A stretch of DNA of 64,000 nucleotides, from assembly GCA_964412015.1 (NCBI GenBank), contig CAYPMO010000005.1, positions 89,831-153,830 of the forward strand. The letters run 5' to 3'. Source of the DNA: SZUA-318 sp964412015 (lineage in GTDB: Bacteria > Gemmatimonadota > Gemmatimonadetes > Longimicrobiales > Gaopeijiaceae). The notes below the pieces were generated by a model. The model worked only from the letters and a program-made list of their open reading frames with translations, ran no database searches and had not been told where the DNA came from. Of this stretch, positions 54,572-63,548 are shown in pieces (position 1 is the stretch's first letter; the number at the start of each line of letters is the position of its first letter). Position numbers and translations under genes: made by a program.

Positions 54572-54696
54572 GCGGACCCGAGGGCGATGCGTCACATCCG
54601 GGTCCGCCCGCTCGTTCCCCTCACGAACGGCGACCTCGACAGCGCGTCGCGGGTAGACTTGCTCGCCCGTTTCTCGAACCAACGGCCTGATCCCGC

Positions 54697-55188
54697 GTGG
54701 ATTTCGACCAGACCTTCGACGAGCTCTACCCAGCGTTGGTGAGGTATTGCCACCGGCTCACGGGCGACCGTGACGCCGCCGAGGACACGGCGCAGGAGGC
54801 GTTGGTGCGTCTCTACACACACAAGGTGGAGGGTCCGCTGCCTGCTCTGCGGGTCTGGCTGTTCAAGACCGCGATCCACCTCGTCCGGGACCGTTACCGC
54901 GTAGACGAGAACCGCCGACGCCTTCTGGAGATGAATCCGGTCACCCCGGGCGCTGCCGAAGATCCCGAGCGCCGCCTGGAGCGTCTGTCCGACCAGGCGC
55001 GCGCGCGCGCCGCGCTCGAGCAACTCCCGGAGCGGGACCGCGAGATGCTCCTCCTGCGCTACGAGGGGTTCAGCTACAAGGAGATCGCCGAGGCGGTGAA
55101 CGTCGCGGCGACGTCCGTGGGAACGCTCCTCGCCCGCGCGGAGCGCCGCTTCCTGGAAGTCCTCGAAGGCAACAGGAGGACCGCATGA
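54697..55188 (+). CDS. ECF-family RNA polymerase sigma factor
   Basis: A 163-residue minimal sigma factor: region 2 at about residues 5-70 (FDELYPALVRYCHRLTGDRD, AAEDTAQEALVRLYTHK, LPALRVWLFKTAIHLVRDRY) and region 4 at about 105-155 (LEQLPERDREMLLLRYEGFS, YKEIAEAVNVAATSVGTLL). The start is GTG. Its stop overlaps the anti-sigma ATG as ATGA. The operon continues into a TonB receptor and an outer membrane protein, suggesting that it controls their expression. Confidence 0.9.
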   Translation: MDFDQTFDELYPALVRYCHRLTGDRDAAEDTAQEALVRLYTHKVEGPLPALRVWLFKTAIHLVRDRYRVDENRRRLLEMNPVTPGAAEDPERRLERLSDQARARAALEQLPERDREMLLLRYEGFSYKEIAEAVNVAATSVGTLLARAERRFLEVLEGNRRTA

Positions 55189-55997
55189 TCCATCCGGACG
55201 AAGGCCAGCTCCTCGCGCTGAGGGACGACCCGACGTTCGCGGCCGAAGGCACCCTGGCGCACGTGGAGTCGTGCGCGGAGTGCCGAGGCGCCCTCGACGT
55301 GATCCGTCGCCAGGCGAGCTCGGTCGCCAGGGCGCTCGGCGCGCTCGACGCCGACGGCTGGGACCTCGACGCCGCGCGGGCGAGCGTGCGACGGCGCGTC
55401 GCGGAGCACGCGGCCGCGGACGCGACCGCGGCGGTCGCGGCGGTGCGCCCCACGTCGCTGCCCACGCGTCGTGCACACCGTGCGTTCTGGACCCTCTCGC
55501 GCGCTGCGGGCGTCCTGCTCGTCACGGCCGCCGGGCTGTCGGCGCTCCCCGGTTCGCCGGTGAGGACCTGGATCGAGCGGATGGTGTCCCCGGCCCCGGC
55601 GGAAAAGCGTGCCGAACCGGCCGCGGAGCCCGCGGCCGTCGCCGAGCCCGCCCCTCCGGAAGAGGCGGGGATCCGGCTCCCGCTCCCCGGAGGTCCCCTG
55701 AACGTGGCGCTCCGGGGCGCCGCGCCCGGTACCGAGATCCGCGTGACGTGGATTCCGGGGAACGAGGCCGCGGTCTTCGCGCCGGTCGGCAGCCGTTTCA
55801 CGTCGGGCGAGGGACGGATGGAGGCGCTCCTGGTCTCCGGACCCGTCCGGGTCGAGCTCCCGCGCGGGATCCTCCCAGTATTCCTGGAGGTGAACGGACG
55901 TATCTTCATCCGGAATACCGCGGCGGGCCTGGACGTGTCCGGGCCCATCGCGGAGCAGGCGGAAGGCGGGATCACGTTCCGCCTGCCGCCGGAATAG
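55185..55997 (+). CDS. Zinc-finger transmembrane anti-sigma factor with periplasmic beta domain
   Basis: The 270-residue protein has an HxxxCxxC zinc motif (H26, C30, C33 in HVESCAEC), a helical linker, a transmembrane helix (about residues 103-122, FWTLSRAAGVLLVTAAGLSA), a Pro/Ala/Glu spacer, and a periplasmic beta-rich domain (GTEIRVTWIPGNEAAVFAPV, GRMEALLVSGPVRVELPRG, FLEVNGRIFI). The last domain has a FecR-like feel, which would suit signalling from a TonB receptor, but I cannot confirm that. It is coupled to the sigma gene upstream. Confidence 0.75.
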   Translation: MIHPDEGQLLALRDDPTFAAEGTLAHVESCAECRGALDVIRRQASSVARALGALDADGWDLDAARASVRRRVAEHAAADATAAVAAVRPTSLPTRRAHRAFWTLSRAAGVLLVTAAGLSALPGSPVRTWIERMVSPAPAEKRAEPAAEPAAVAEPAPPEEAGIRLPLPGGPLNVALRGAAPGTEIRVTWIPGNEAAVFAPVGSRFTSGEGRMEALLVSGPVRVELPRGILPVFLEVNGRIFIRNTAAGLDVSGPIAEQAEGGITFRLPPE

Positions 55998-56011
55998 GAG
56001 CCGCCGCCACG

Positions 56012-58327
56012 ATGGGCCGACGCCTCACCCGCCTGGTCCTTCTCGTCACCGTCGCGGGCACCTCGGCGACGGGCACCTCGGCGATCGCCGTGATCGCGGT
56101 CGCGGCCGCGGCGGTCCATGCCGGAGCCCAGGAGGCGGGCGTGGTCTCGGGCAAGGTCCTCGGACGCCTCCAGGGGCAGGTCCGCGCGCTGCCGTTCGCC
56201 GTGGTCGAGGCCTGGGGGCCCGGCTACCGTCGCGCGGTGGTCGCGGACAGCCTCGGCCGGTACGTGCTCACGCAGGTTCCCCGAGGGGGCCTCCGCGTGC
56301 GTGCCAGCCATCCGGGCCACGAGCCGATGACGCTCGACGTCGTGGTTCCATCGTCCGCGCCCCTGGTCGTGGACCTGGAGCTGCGCGTCAGGCCCGTGCG
56401 GCTCGCCCCCGTCGACGTGACGGCGGATGCCCTGCGCGTTCCCGACCCCGATCTCCGCGACGTGGAGGCCGCGGTCCAGCAGGAGAGGGTGACCGCCGCC
56501 GCGCTCGAGATCGGCGCGGGCGTCGTGGACGCGGGGCTCGCCGAGGCGCTGCGCGCCTTCGGAGGAAACGACCCGGCACAGGCCAGCGACGTGCTCTTCA
56601 TGCGCGGCTCCACGACCGACCTGAAGCTCGTGCTGCTCGACGGCGCGCCCGTGTACACGCCGTTCCACGTGGCAGGGCTGCTGAAGAGCTTCGAGCCCGC
56701 CGTTCTCGGGCGCGCCGACCTGCACGTGGGCGGGGCCCCCGCCCGCTACGACGGAGGGCTCACGTACATCCTGGATCTCCGCACACGCCGTCCGCGTCGT
56801 GACGGGCTGCACGCTTCGGGCTCGCTGGACCTCCTGTCGGCCACCGGGGCGCTGGACGCGCCGCTCGGAGAGCGGGCCGGCGTGGTGGCTTCCGCGCGCA
56901 GCCTCCACGGCTTCGGGGAGGCGCCGCTCGGAGCGTCCCCCTATGGGTACCGGGACGTTCTCCTGGGAGTCGAGGTCGAGCCGGCCGAGGACCACCTCGT
57001 GCGGGCCACCGGGTTCTGGAACCGGGAGTCCGTCGTGCTCGAACTCCCCACGACGATGAGCCTCGCCGCCACCGCCGTCGCGCCCGACGAGGCGTGGTGG
57101 GCCAACCGGGCCGCGTCCGCCCGGTACACGGGACGATCCGGCTCGATGGTGTTCGAGGCGACCGTCGCGGGCAGCACGTACGACGCCACGCTTCCCCTCC
57201 AGCCCGCGGGCGAGCCCAGGCCGGCGGCGCTCCTCGCCTCGGCCACGACCCGGCGGTTCCGGGCGGGCGTCGAGGCGGCGCGGCCCCTCGCGCGGGGCGT
57301 GGTGCGGTTGGGCCTCTCGATGGAGGATCTCGACGCGACCTACGCGGCCGAAGCGCTCGAGCCCGGCGGCCAGCCGTCGGACGCGGCCTCCTCCACCACG
57401 ACGGTGGGGGGCTACGCGGACGTCTCGTACGCGCTCGCTTCCGAGGTCACGCTCCGGGCCGGCCTCCGGGCCGACCGCTTCTCCGGAGACGGCCCGCCCC
57501 GTCTCGCTCCGCGGGCCGCGCTGGCCTGGCAGGTGGGGCCGCAGGCGATCGTCACGGTGGCGGCGGGCCGGTACCACCAGACCTCGCGCGCCAACGACGT
57601 CACGGTCGAGCGCTCGCTCACCGAGGTGGTCGCGGATCCGGTCCGGGTGCGGAGCCTCCTCCCCGTGGCCACGGCTGATCACGTCGTGGTGTCGCTCGAC
57701 CAGTCCCTGGGCCGGAGCGTGCTGCTCGGGCTCGCCGGGTTCTGGAAGGGGTACCGGGGTCTCCGCGCCGATCCCGAAGAGACCATCCTCAGCTCGGGCG
57801 TGGACCTCCGCATCCAGCGGCACGGAGAACGCTCGACCGCCTGGCTCGGGTACGGGCTGTCCTGGTACTGGTCGGGCACCGACCTCTCGGGAGCGTCGTC
57901 CGACTTCACCGGCAGGCAACTCCTCACGGCCGGGCTCTCCGGCTCGCTGGGGAGCCACGTCGGCGCCGAGGTGCGCGTAGCCTACGGTGCGGGACTGCCC
58001 TACACCAGCGTACCCTTCGGCGCCCCCTCCGACGCCGAGGCCCCGGAGCGGGAACTCGGCGTGACGGAAGGCGTCATCGACCAGAGCCCACCCCTCCCCG
58101 GCGGTCTGGACGAGGACTTCCTGCGCGTGGACGTCGAGGTGCACGCCACCTTCCACCCGTCGTGGGGCGGACGGAGCTGGACGGTCCAGCCCTACGTGCG
58201 CGTCCTCAACGCGCTGGACCGCCGTGACGCGCTGTTCTACGCGTTCCAACCGTGGCGGAGCGACTCGCTGACCCCCCTGGCGACGCGCCCCCTGGTGCCC
58301 GTCGCCGGCGTCTCCTGGAGGTTCTGA
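56012..58327 (+). CDS. TonB-dependent receptor with N-terminal regulatory-like domain
   Basis: A 771-residue outer membrane protein: signal peptide ending near AAVHAGAQ, a carboxypeptidase-regulatory-like domain (about residues 45-130, GVVSGKVLGRLQGQVRALPF), a plug domain (about 160-260, DVLFMRGSTTDLKLVLLDGA, FEPAVLGRADLHVGGAPARY) and a beta-barrel ending in VPVAGVSWRF. It probably imports or senses a ligand that is not identified. It starts 14 bases after the anti-sigma gene, so the receptor is in the same operon as the sigma pair. Confidence 0.85.
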   Translation: MGRRLTRLVLLVTVAGTSATGTSAIAVIAVAAAAVHAGAQEAGVVSGKVLGRLQGQVRALPFAVVEAWGPGYRRAVVADSLGRYVLTQVPRGGLRVRASHPGHEPMTLDVVVPSSAPLVVDLELRVRPVRLAPVDVTADALRVPDPDLRDVEAAVQQERVTAAALEIGAGVVDAGLAEALRAFGGNDPAQASDVLFMRGSTTDLKLVLLDGAPVYTPFHVAGLLKSFEPAVLGRADLHVGGAPARYDGGLTYILDLRTRRPRRDGLHASGSLDLLSATGALDAPLGERAGVVASARSLHGFGEAPLGASPYGYRDVLLGVEVEPAEDHLVRATGFWNRESVVLELPTTMSLAATAVAPDEAWWANRAASARYTGRSGSMVFEATVAGSTYDATLPLQPAGEPRPAALLASATTRRFRAGVEAARPLARGVVRLGLSMEDLDATYAAEALEPGGQPSDAASSTTTVGGYADVSYALASEVTLRAGLRADRFSGDGPPRLAPRAALAWQVGPQAIVTVAAGRYHQTSRANDVTVERSLTEVVADPVRVRSLLPVATADHVVVSLDQSLGRSVLLGLAGFWKGYRGLRADPEETILSSGVDLRIQRHGERSTAWLGYGLSWYWSGTDLSGASSDFTGRQLLTAGLSGSLGSHVGAEVRVAYGAGLPYTSVPFGAPSDAEAPERELGVTEGVIDQSPPLPGGLDEDFLRVDVEVHATFHPSWGGRSWTVQPYVRVLNALDRRDALFYAFQPWRSDSLTPLATRPLVPVAGVSWRF

Positions 58328-58450
58328 GCGCGCCATCCCCGGCGGCCATCCGAGTCCGGTCCGTCACGACGGTCTCGGGCCGTTCGTTCCCCGGGTGATG
58401 GACCGGCCGGCCCTCCGTGCCGGTGCCCCACCGCCCACCATGGAGGCGAC

Positions 58451-59932
58451 ATGGTTCGTTCCCTCGTCCGATCCGCTCTTCTCGTCCCCCTGCTCCCGGC
58501 CCTCACCGCCACGCCCGCCGCCCCGCAGGTGATCCAGGTGAAGTCCGTTCCGGTGGCGTCGGGCGACCAGTTCCTCGTGGTGCCCTCAACGACGCTGGGA
58601 ATGGGAGGCGTGACCCTGGCCGTGGACGACTCGCTGGCCGATCCCTGGTCGAACCCCGCCCAGGGGGTCTTCGTCGCCGAGCCGGCCCTCCTCGGAGCGC
58701 CGACGCTGTACGCGATCTCCGACGGCGGGGGAGGCGGACGCACGCTGCCCGTAGCGGGGTTCTTCCGCGGGGGCCGCTGGTTCGGAGGCATGGGCCTGGC
58801 GTTCCAGCAGATCGACAACTCGGCGGAGTCCGACGGCTGGATCTGGGTCCGGCCCGTCACCTGGTGGAGCGGGAGCCAGCCGCGCCTGAGCGACGCCTCC
58901 AACCGCAACCTCTACGCGCGGGGCTTCGTCGGGACGAGGCTCGGTGACGGGCCCTGGGCGCTCGGCGCGGGCTTCTCCGCCTCCGCCCTCGACGCGATGG
59001 ACGGCGTGGACCTCCTGTACGCCAACGCTCAGAGCATCCGGCAGTCGGGCAGCGCGGGCGACCTCCGCCTGGGTCTCTACCGCCAGGGAGCGCGCGATCG
59101 GCTGGGACTCCTCGTCGTACACGATCGCGTGTCCATGACGCACGACGTCACGTACGTGGACATCGTCTGGGACAGCGTGACCTGGGTGCCGCAGGCGCGC
59201 GAGCGGGTGGAGGTGAACGAGGACCGGACGCGCACGTGGGGTGTTCAGGTGACGTGGGACCGCGACCTGAGCGCACCGGGGTGGCGGCTCGGCACGCTGG
59301 CGACCGTGAACCGGAAGTCACATCCAAAGATCCCGAACTACGAGATCCAGAACATCCCACGGGATCCCGGGACCACGTGGGCCTGGGAGGCCGGGCTCGG
59401 TCTCTCGCGCACGCGGGGTCCCACGCGGTTCGGCCTGGACGTGATCCTCCAGCCGATCTGGAGCGACACCTGGCAGGAGGCCGACGAGGATGTGCAGACC
59501 GCGAAGGGCGGCACGATCCGGCAGGGCGAGCGCACGATCGAGAACGAGTTCTTCTTCACCAACGTGATCCTGAGGACCGGCTTCGCCTACGATCTCGGGC
59601 CCACCACGGTCCAGGCCGGCCTGGAAGTGCGCTCGTACGACTACGACCTCGAGCAACGCGACCACGTGCTGGCGACGTTCCGGGAGCAGGACGAGACGTG
59701 GACGGAGTGGAGCCCGACGCTCGGCGCCGTGTTCCGCCTCACCGACGTGGAGCTGCGCTACGCCGGACGGCTGACGACGGGAACCGGACAGCCGGGCGTG
59801 GCCGCCACGCCGCAGGCCGTGGCCGCGCGGGAGGCGCTCGCGGACTTCATCGTCGCGCCGCGGGCGCCCCTGACGCTGCAGGACGCCTCCGTCACGACCC
59901 ACCAGATCTCGGTGCGGATCCCGATCCGCTGA
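58451..59932 (+). CDS. Outer membrane protein, FadL/PorV-like barrel
   Basis: A 493-residue protein with a signal peptide (VRSALLVPLLPALTATPAAP). A conserved-looking N-terminus (TTLGMGGVTLAVDDSLADPW, SNPAQG) resembles FadL/PorV-type barrels, which begin with an N-P-A segment inside the barrel. Many amphipathic strands follow, ending in VTTHQISVRIPIR. A hydrophobic-compound channel or secretion-associated role is possible. A GGAGGCGAC site precedes ATG. Its 3' end overlaps the convergent marR gene by 41 bases. Confidence 0.65.
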   Translation: MVRSLVRSALLVPLLPALTATPAAPQVIQVKSVPVASGDQFLVVPSTTLGMGGVTLAVDDSLADPWSNPAQGVFVAEPALLGAPTLYAISDGGGGGRTLPVAGFFRGGRWFGGMGLAFQQIDNSAESDGWIWVRPVTWWSGSQPRLSDASNRNLYARGFVGTRLGDGPWALGAGFSASALDAMDGVDLLYANAQSIRQSGSAGDLRLGLYRQGARDRLGLLVVHDRVSMTHDVTYVDIVWDSVTWVPQARERVEVNEDRTRTWGVQVTWDRDLSAPGWRLGTLATVNRKSHPKIPNYEIQNIPRDPGTTWAWEAGLGLSRTRGPTRFGLDVILQPIWSDTWQEADEDVQTAKGGTIRQGERTIENEFFFTNVILRTGFAYDLGPTTVQAGLEVRSYDYDLEQRDHVLATFREQDETWTEWSPTLGAVFRLTDVELRYAGRLTTGTGQPGVAATPQAVAAREALADFIVAPRAPLTLQDASVTTHQISVRIPIR

Positions 59933-60377
59933 GCAGCCCCTCCAGGAGGGTCACGGCGCGCGCCAGCGTCTCGCGGTCGGAGGCGCGAAGCGCCGCGAGA
60001 TCCGTCGCCAGGCGCTCGACGCGGCGCCGACGGCCCTCCTGGAGCACCCGGCGGCCCGCCGAGGTGGCCGTGACACGGCGGACCCGCCCGTCGTGCGGGT
60101 CGGGCACCACCCTGGCCAGTCCCGCCCCCTCCAGATCCCGCACGAGCCGCGTCACCGTCGGCGGACGGACCTGCTCGGCCGCCGCGAGCTCCCCGAGCGT
60201 CAAGGGTCCCTGGAAGACGATCACGGAGAGCGCCGACAGCCGGGGCGCGGTGAGCCCCGCCGCGGGGTCCTCCACGCGGAGTCGCCTCAGCAGGTGGATC
60301 GCCGTGCTGTGCAGGCGGTCGGCCAGGCGGACGGCCGGCGCGCCGCCCTCCACCTTCCTGTTCCGGATCGTGCCCAT
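59892..60377 (-). CDS. MarR-family transcriptional regulator
   Basis: A 161-residue winged-helix protein. The recognition helix and wing are in LGELAAAEQVRPPTVTRLVR and DLEGAGLARVVPDPHDGRVR, the typical MarR DNA-binding core; the flanking helices form the dimer. It likely represses a gene for a small-molecule response. A perfect inverted repeat (TTAGTTT-CGC-AAACTAA, 60399-60415) lies just upstream of its start in the divergent gap, making autoregulation and control of the VOC gene likely. Its stop overlaps the end of the preceding plus-strand gene. Confidence 0.88.
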   Translation of the reverse strand: MGTIRNRKVEGGAPAVRLADRLHSTAIHLLRRLRVEDPAAGLTAPRLSALSVIVFQGPLTLGELAAAEQVRPPTVTRLVRDLEGAGLARVVPDPHDGRVRRVTATSAGRRVLQEGRRRRVERLATDLAALRASDRETLARAVTLLEGLLSGSGSAPRSGGS

Positions 60378-60398
60378 TGCGGACCTCGGACCTGGTGA

Positions 60399-60415
60399 TT
60401 AGTTTCGCAAACTAA
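60399..60415. promoter_or_regulatory. Candidate MarR operator
   Basis: TTAGTTT and AAACTAA form a perfect seven-base inverted repeat around CGC. It sits 22 bases upstream of the marR start and about 45 bases before the VOC gene start, so one bound dimer could block both. MarR-family operators are typically AT-rich palindromes of about this size. Confidence 0.65.
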
Positions 60416-60459
60416 ATATTATGCCAGCGGCCCTCCCTCCACAACCCCGCGAGGTACTC

Positions 60460-60852
60460 ATGACCCGATCCTTCGGCCTCCGCACGCTGGGCCAGCTCTC
60501 GATGAACGTGAAGGACCTGGCCCGGGCTACGGCGTTCTACCGGGACGCGCTCGGCATCCCGTTCCTCTTCGAGGTGCCGAAGATGGCGTTCTTCGACCTG
60601 GACGGGGTCCGCCTCATGCTCGCGACACCCGAAGCACCCGAGCACGACCATCCGGGCTCGATCCTCTACTTCAGGGTCCCCGACATCCGAAAGGCCCATG
60701 CGGCCCTCGCGGAACAAGGGGTCTCATTCGACACGGAACCCCGGCCGATCGCCCGCATGCCGGACCACGAGCTGTGGATGTCCTTCTTCAAGGACAGCGA
60801 AGGAAATCAGCTCGCGCTGATGGCCGAGATTCCCTTGACCCCCGAGCGCTAG
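60460..60852 (+). CDS. VOC-family (glyoxalase/bleomycin resistance/dioxygenase-like) protein
   Basis: A 130-residue vicinal-oxygen-chelate fold protein: GQLSMNVKDLARATAFYRDA, LGIPFLFEVPKMAFFDLDGV and ILYFRVPDIRKAHAALAEQG, ending HELWMSFFKDSEGNQLALMA. The second half contains the usual metal glutamate region. It may be a dioxygenase, glyoxalase-like or drug-binding protein. ATG at 60460 follows GAGGT; an in-frame ATG at 60421 is less likely. Divergent from marR and probably controlled by it. Confidence 0.82.
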   Translation: MTRSFGLRTLGQLSMNVKDLARATAFYRDALGIPFLFEVPKMAFFDLDGVRLMLATPEAPEHDHPGSILYFRVPDIRKAHAALAEQGVSFDTEPRPIARMPDHELWMSFFKDSEGNQLALMAEIPLTPER

Positions 60853-60909
60853 AACGTCTATTTGATCGTGCTCACACGCACCCGACCGGACCGCGACGAT
60901 CGAGGAGCC

Positions 60910-61341
60910 ATGATGTCGGAGAGCGGGAATCGGATCCGCGTGATCCTGCGGTGGATCCAGATCAAGGACAACAAGGAAGCGGCCTGGGACGACGAGGGTG
61001 AATTCCGCTTCCGCTCCAAGGTCACGACGGGTGGGCAGACCATCGAGCTCGAGTTCCCCGAGCAGGGCTTCTGGTCCATCTCCGACCATCCCCGGCGCAA
61101 CAAGGTGGACAAGATCGACAAGGTCCTGTTCGAGGGCGAGGCCGGCGACACGATGATCGTGGAGCTCTTCGGCGAGGAGCTCGACCAGTTCTCGGCGAGC
61201 GACCACCTCGAGGACTACCGAAAGGAGTTCTCGGGCCCCGTCCCCGGCTGGATCGGCCGGTACCAGCCGACCGACCAGGGCGTGGGCGATCCGGAGAACA
61301 TGTCCGACTGGCGCGTCTGCTACGACGTCGAGAGCGTCTGA
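60910..61341 (+). CDS. Conserved hypothetical beta-rich protein
   Basis: A 143-residue soluble protein with alternating strands (RIRVILRWIQIKDNKEAAWD, EGEFRFRSKVTTGGQTIELE, KIDKVLFEGEAGDTMIVELF, GEELDQF), looking like a beta-sandwich of C2-like kind. No family is recognised. A GAGGAG site precedes ATG. It ends before a strong terminator hairpin at 61368-61410. Confidence 0.6.
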   Translation: MMSESGNRIRVILRWIQIKDNKEAAWDDEGEFRFRSKVTTGGQTIELEFPEQGFWSISDHPRRNKVDKIDKVLFEGEAGDTMIVELFGEELDQFSASDHLEDYRKEFSGPVPGWIGRYQPTDQGVGDPENMSDWRVCYDVESV

Positions 61342-61367
61342 CGCCCTTCCCCGCGCACGACGAGGCG

Positions 61368-61410
61368 CGAGAGGGTCCCGCCGGGAGGTCCGGCGGGGCC
61401 CTCTCGTTTT
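61368..61410 (+). terminator. Strong intrinsic terminator
   Basis: A long hairpin of 17-base arms pairs CGAGAGGGTCCCGCCGG (61368-61384) with CCGGCGGGGCCCTCTCG (61390-61406), with one mismatch-like T/G and a GAGGT loop. It is followed directly by TTTT. This is a classic rho-independent terminator, ending the conserved hypothetical gene and separating it from the symporter operon. Confidence 0.9.
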
Positions 61411-61470
61411 CCGGGTGCCCGATCCCTACGTTGACAGGCCCGTTCCCCTAGGTCCGATCCGGAGCGCTCC

Positions 61471-63423
61471 CTGACGCGGTTCACTCCCCTCGATTGGTTC
61501 TGGACGCTGGCGTTCCTGGCCCTGATGGTCGGCGGCGCCGCGTTCTTCTACCGGCTCGCCCGCCGCTCCGAGTCGGACTTCTTCCTCGCGGGGCGCCGCC
61601 TGCCGTGGTGGCTGCCGGCCGCCTCGGTCTTCAGCACCCACACGGCCACGGACACACCGATGTGGGTCACCGGGACCGTGTACGCCCACGGGCTCCGCGG
61701 GCTCTGGTACACGTTCTTCGCAGGGTGGACCTCCGTCGCGGCGTTCGTCTCGGCCCGCATCTACCGACGCTCAGTGGCCTTCACGCAGGCCGAGTGGCAG
61801 GTCGTGCGCTTCCACGGCCTCGGGGCCGAGCTGCTCCGGGGATGGATGGCCGGCTGGCAGGTCTTCATGAACATGTTCGTCCTCGGATGGGTGGGCATCG
61901 CCATGGGGAAAGTGGGGAACCTGGCCTTTGGATGGCCGGTCTGGGTGGGGTTGGTGGTCCCCTCCCTGATCACGGCGGGCTACACGCTCGCGGCCGGGTA
62001 CTGGGGCGTCGTGATGGGGGATTTCCTCCAGGGGATCGTGGCGATCTTCGCGATCCTGCTGGTGTCCAGCGTGGGGATCGTGGCCGCCGGCGGTCCCTCG
62101 GGCGTGGTGGAGGGCGTCGCCGCGATGGGCGAGGCGTGGCGCCTCGACTCCATGGCGTTCACGGGGTGGCTCTCCGGCGACTTTCCCGCGATCTGGTGGC
62201 TGACCATGCTGGTCATCGCGATCGTGGGAGGCTTCGGCATGGGCACGAGCATCGACTGGTACGTCGAGGCGCAGCGCATCCAGTCGTCGAAGACGGTGCG
62301 GGACGCCGCCTACGGCATCTGGTGGGGTGGTGCGATCACGTTGCTCCGCAACGGGATCTGGGCGGCCTCCATCCTGGCGTTCTTCGTCCTCGCCCCGGGG
62401 ATCGCCGACGGCGCCGAGTACGAGCTGGGGTGGTTCCGCCTCGGGTTCGAGCTGCTCCCCGCGGGACTGGTGGGTGTGTTCTTCGCGGCGATCCTCGCGA
62501 TCCACCTCTCCACGATCTCGGGCCATCTCAACCTCGGCGCGCTCTACTTCACCCGGGACCTCTACCAGCGCTACGTGAAGCCCGACGCTCCCGAGCGCAC
62601 GCTGGTGTGGATGGGACGCCTCGCCACCGCCATCCTCCTGGTGGGGTCGTTCTTCTACGGCCTCATGATGGAAGAGATCACGCAGTGGCTGATCTTCGCC
62701 CTGTGGCTGATGATGGCGGGGGTCTGGCTCCCCAACATCCTCCAGGTCGTGTGGTGGCGCTTCAACGCGTGGGGGTATCTGGCTTCGTGGATCGCCAACC
62801 TGGGCATCGCCTGGCTCGTCGTATGGGTCCTCCCCGCGTTCGGCGTGATTCCGGTGTTGCCGGACTATCTCCAGTTCTGGTCGCTCATGGCGCTCGGGGC
62901 GTTGGTGTTCGTGCCGGCCACCCTCCTCACGAAGGCCGAGCCGATGGACCACCTCGTCCACTTCTACCTCCAGACCCGCCCGATCGGGTGGTGGGGGCCC
63001 GTGCGGGACGAGGCGCGCCGCCGAGGGCTCCTGGCGGAGGCAGGGTTCCCGGCGGCCGAAGGCGTTCGTCCGCTGGTGCGGCGGCGGTGGACGGCGGAGG
63101 AGGCCGATGCCTGGAGCCGTGAGGACTGGATGGCGATCGTGCTCTCCCCGCTCGTCATGGCCCTGGGGATGATCGGCGCGGCGAACCTCTTCCTGGGTCG
63201 CTGGTCGGGCGTGTGGCAGCTGGCCCTCGGCGCCGCGCTCGGCGGACTGATGTTCTGGATCATCGATCCCAAGCTCCGCGCGGTGTCGGTGGAGTACGAG
63301 CAACGGCAGGCGCGCGACCTCGTGCGGCTGGAGCGGCGGATGCGCTGGCGGGAGGGCGACGAGGCGCCCTCGACCGAGGCTCCGGACCGCGATGTCGCCA
63401 CGCCGACCGTCGAGGAGGTCTGA
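61471..63423 (+). CDS. Sodium:solute symporter (SSS family), probable CTG start
   Basis: A 650-residue transporter with about 13 hydrophobic helices in the LeuT-like SSS arrangement. Family segments include FFLAGRRLPWWLPAASVFST, TDTPMWVTGTVYAHGLRGLW, and the later HLSTISGHLNLGALYFTRDL. The substrate is not known. The first in-frame ATG (61525) would cut off half of the first helix; the frame upstream offers CTG at 61471, preceded by GGAG, which gives a full helix (FTPLDWFWTLAFLALMVGGA). No ATG, GTG or TTG is available in between. Its TGA overlaps the small gene that follows (TGATG). Confidence 0.82.
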   Translation: MTRFTPLDWFWTLAFLALMVGGAAFFYRLARRSESDFFLAGRRLPWWLPAASVFSTHTATDTPMWVTGTVYAHGLRGLWYTFFAGWTSVAAFVSARIYRRSVAFTQAEWQVVRFHGLGAELLRGWMAGWQVFMNMFVLGWVGIAMGKVGNLAFGWPVWVGLVVPSLITAGYTLAAGYWGVVMGDFLQGIVAIFAILLVSSVGIVAAGGPSGVVEGVAAMGEAWRLDSMAFTGWLSGDFPAIWWLTMLVIAIVGGFGMGTSIDWYVEAQRIQSSKTVRDAAYGIWWGGAITLLRNGIWAASILAFFVLAPGIADGAEYELGWFRLGFELLPAGLVGVFFAAILAIHLSTISGHLNLGALYFTRDLYQRYVKPDAPERTLVWMGRLATAILLVGSFFYGLMMEEITQWLIFALWLMMAGVWLPNILQVVWWRFNAWGYLASWIANLGIAWLVVWVLPAFGVIPVLPDYLQFWSLMALGALVFVPATLLTKAEPMDHLVHFYLQTRPIGWWGPVRDEARRRGLLAEAGFPAAEGVRPLVRRRWTAEEADAWSREDWMAIVLSPLVMALGMIGAANLFLGRWSGVWQLALGAALGGLMFWIIDPKLRAVSVEYEQRQARDLVRLERRMRWREGDEAPSTEAPDRDVATPTVEEV

Positions 63424-63548
63424 TGGACAGGGGGCTCGTGACGCTCATCGGCATGAGCATCGCCTACGTGGCGTCGTTCCTCGGGCTCGCGCTCGCCTGG
63501 TACGGATGGAAGCGCAGGCGCGCAGGGCGCGAGGAGGTGGAGCGATGA
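63423..63548 (+). CDS. Symporter small accessory protein (41 residues)
   Basis: A 41-residue microprotein with one hydrophobic helix (LVTLIGMSIAYVASFLGLAL) followed by a basic tail (WKRRRAGREEVER). Overlap with the symporter stop (TGATG) and ATGA overlap with the next gene show it is translated with them. Short single-helix proteins are known to accompany SSS transporters and are thought to modulate them; the function of this one is inferred from position. Confidence 0.68.
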   Translation: MDRGLVTLIGMSIAYVASFLGLALAWYGWKRRRAGREEVER

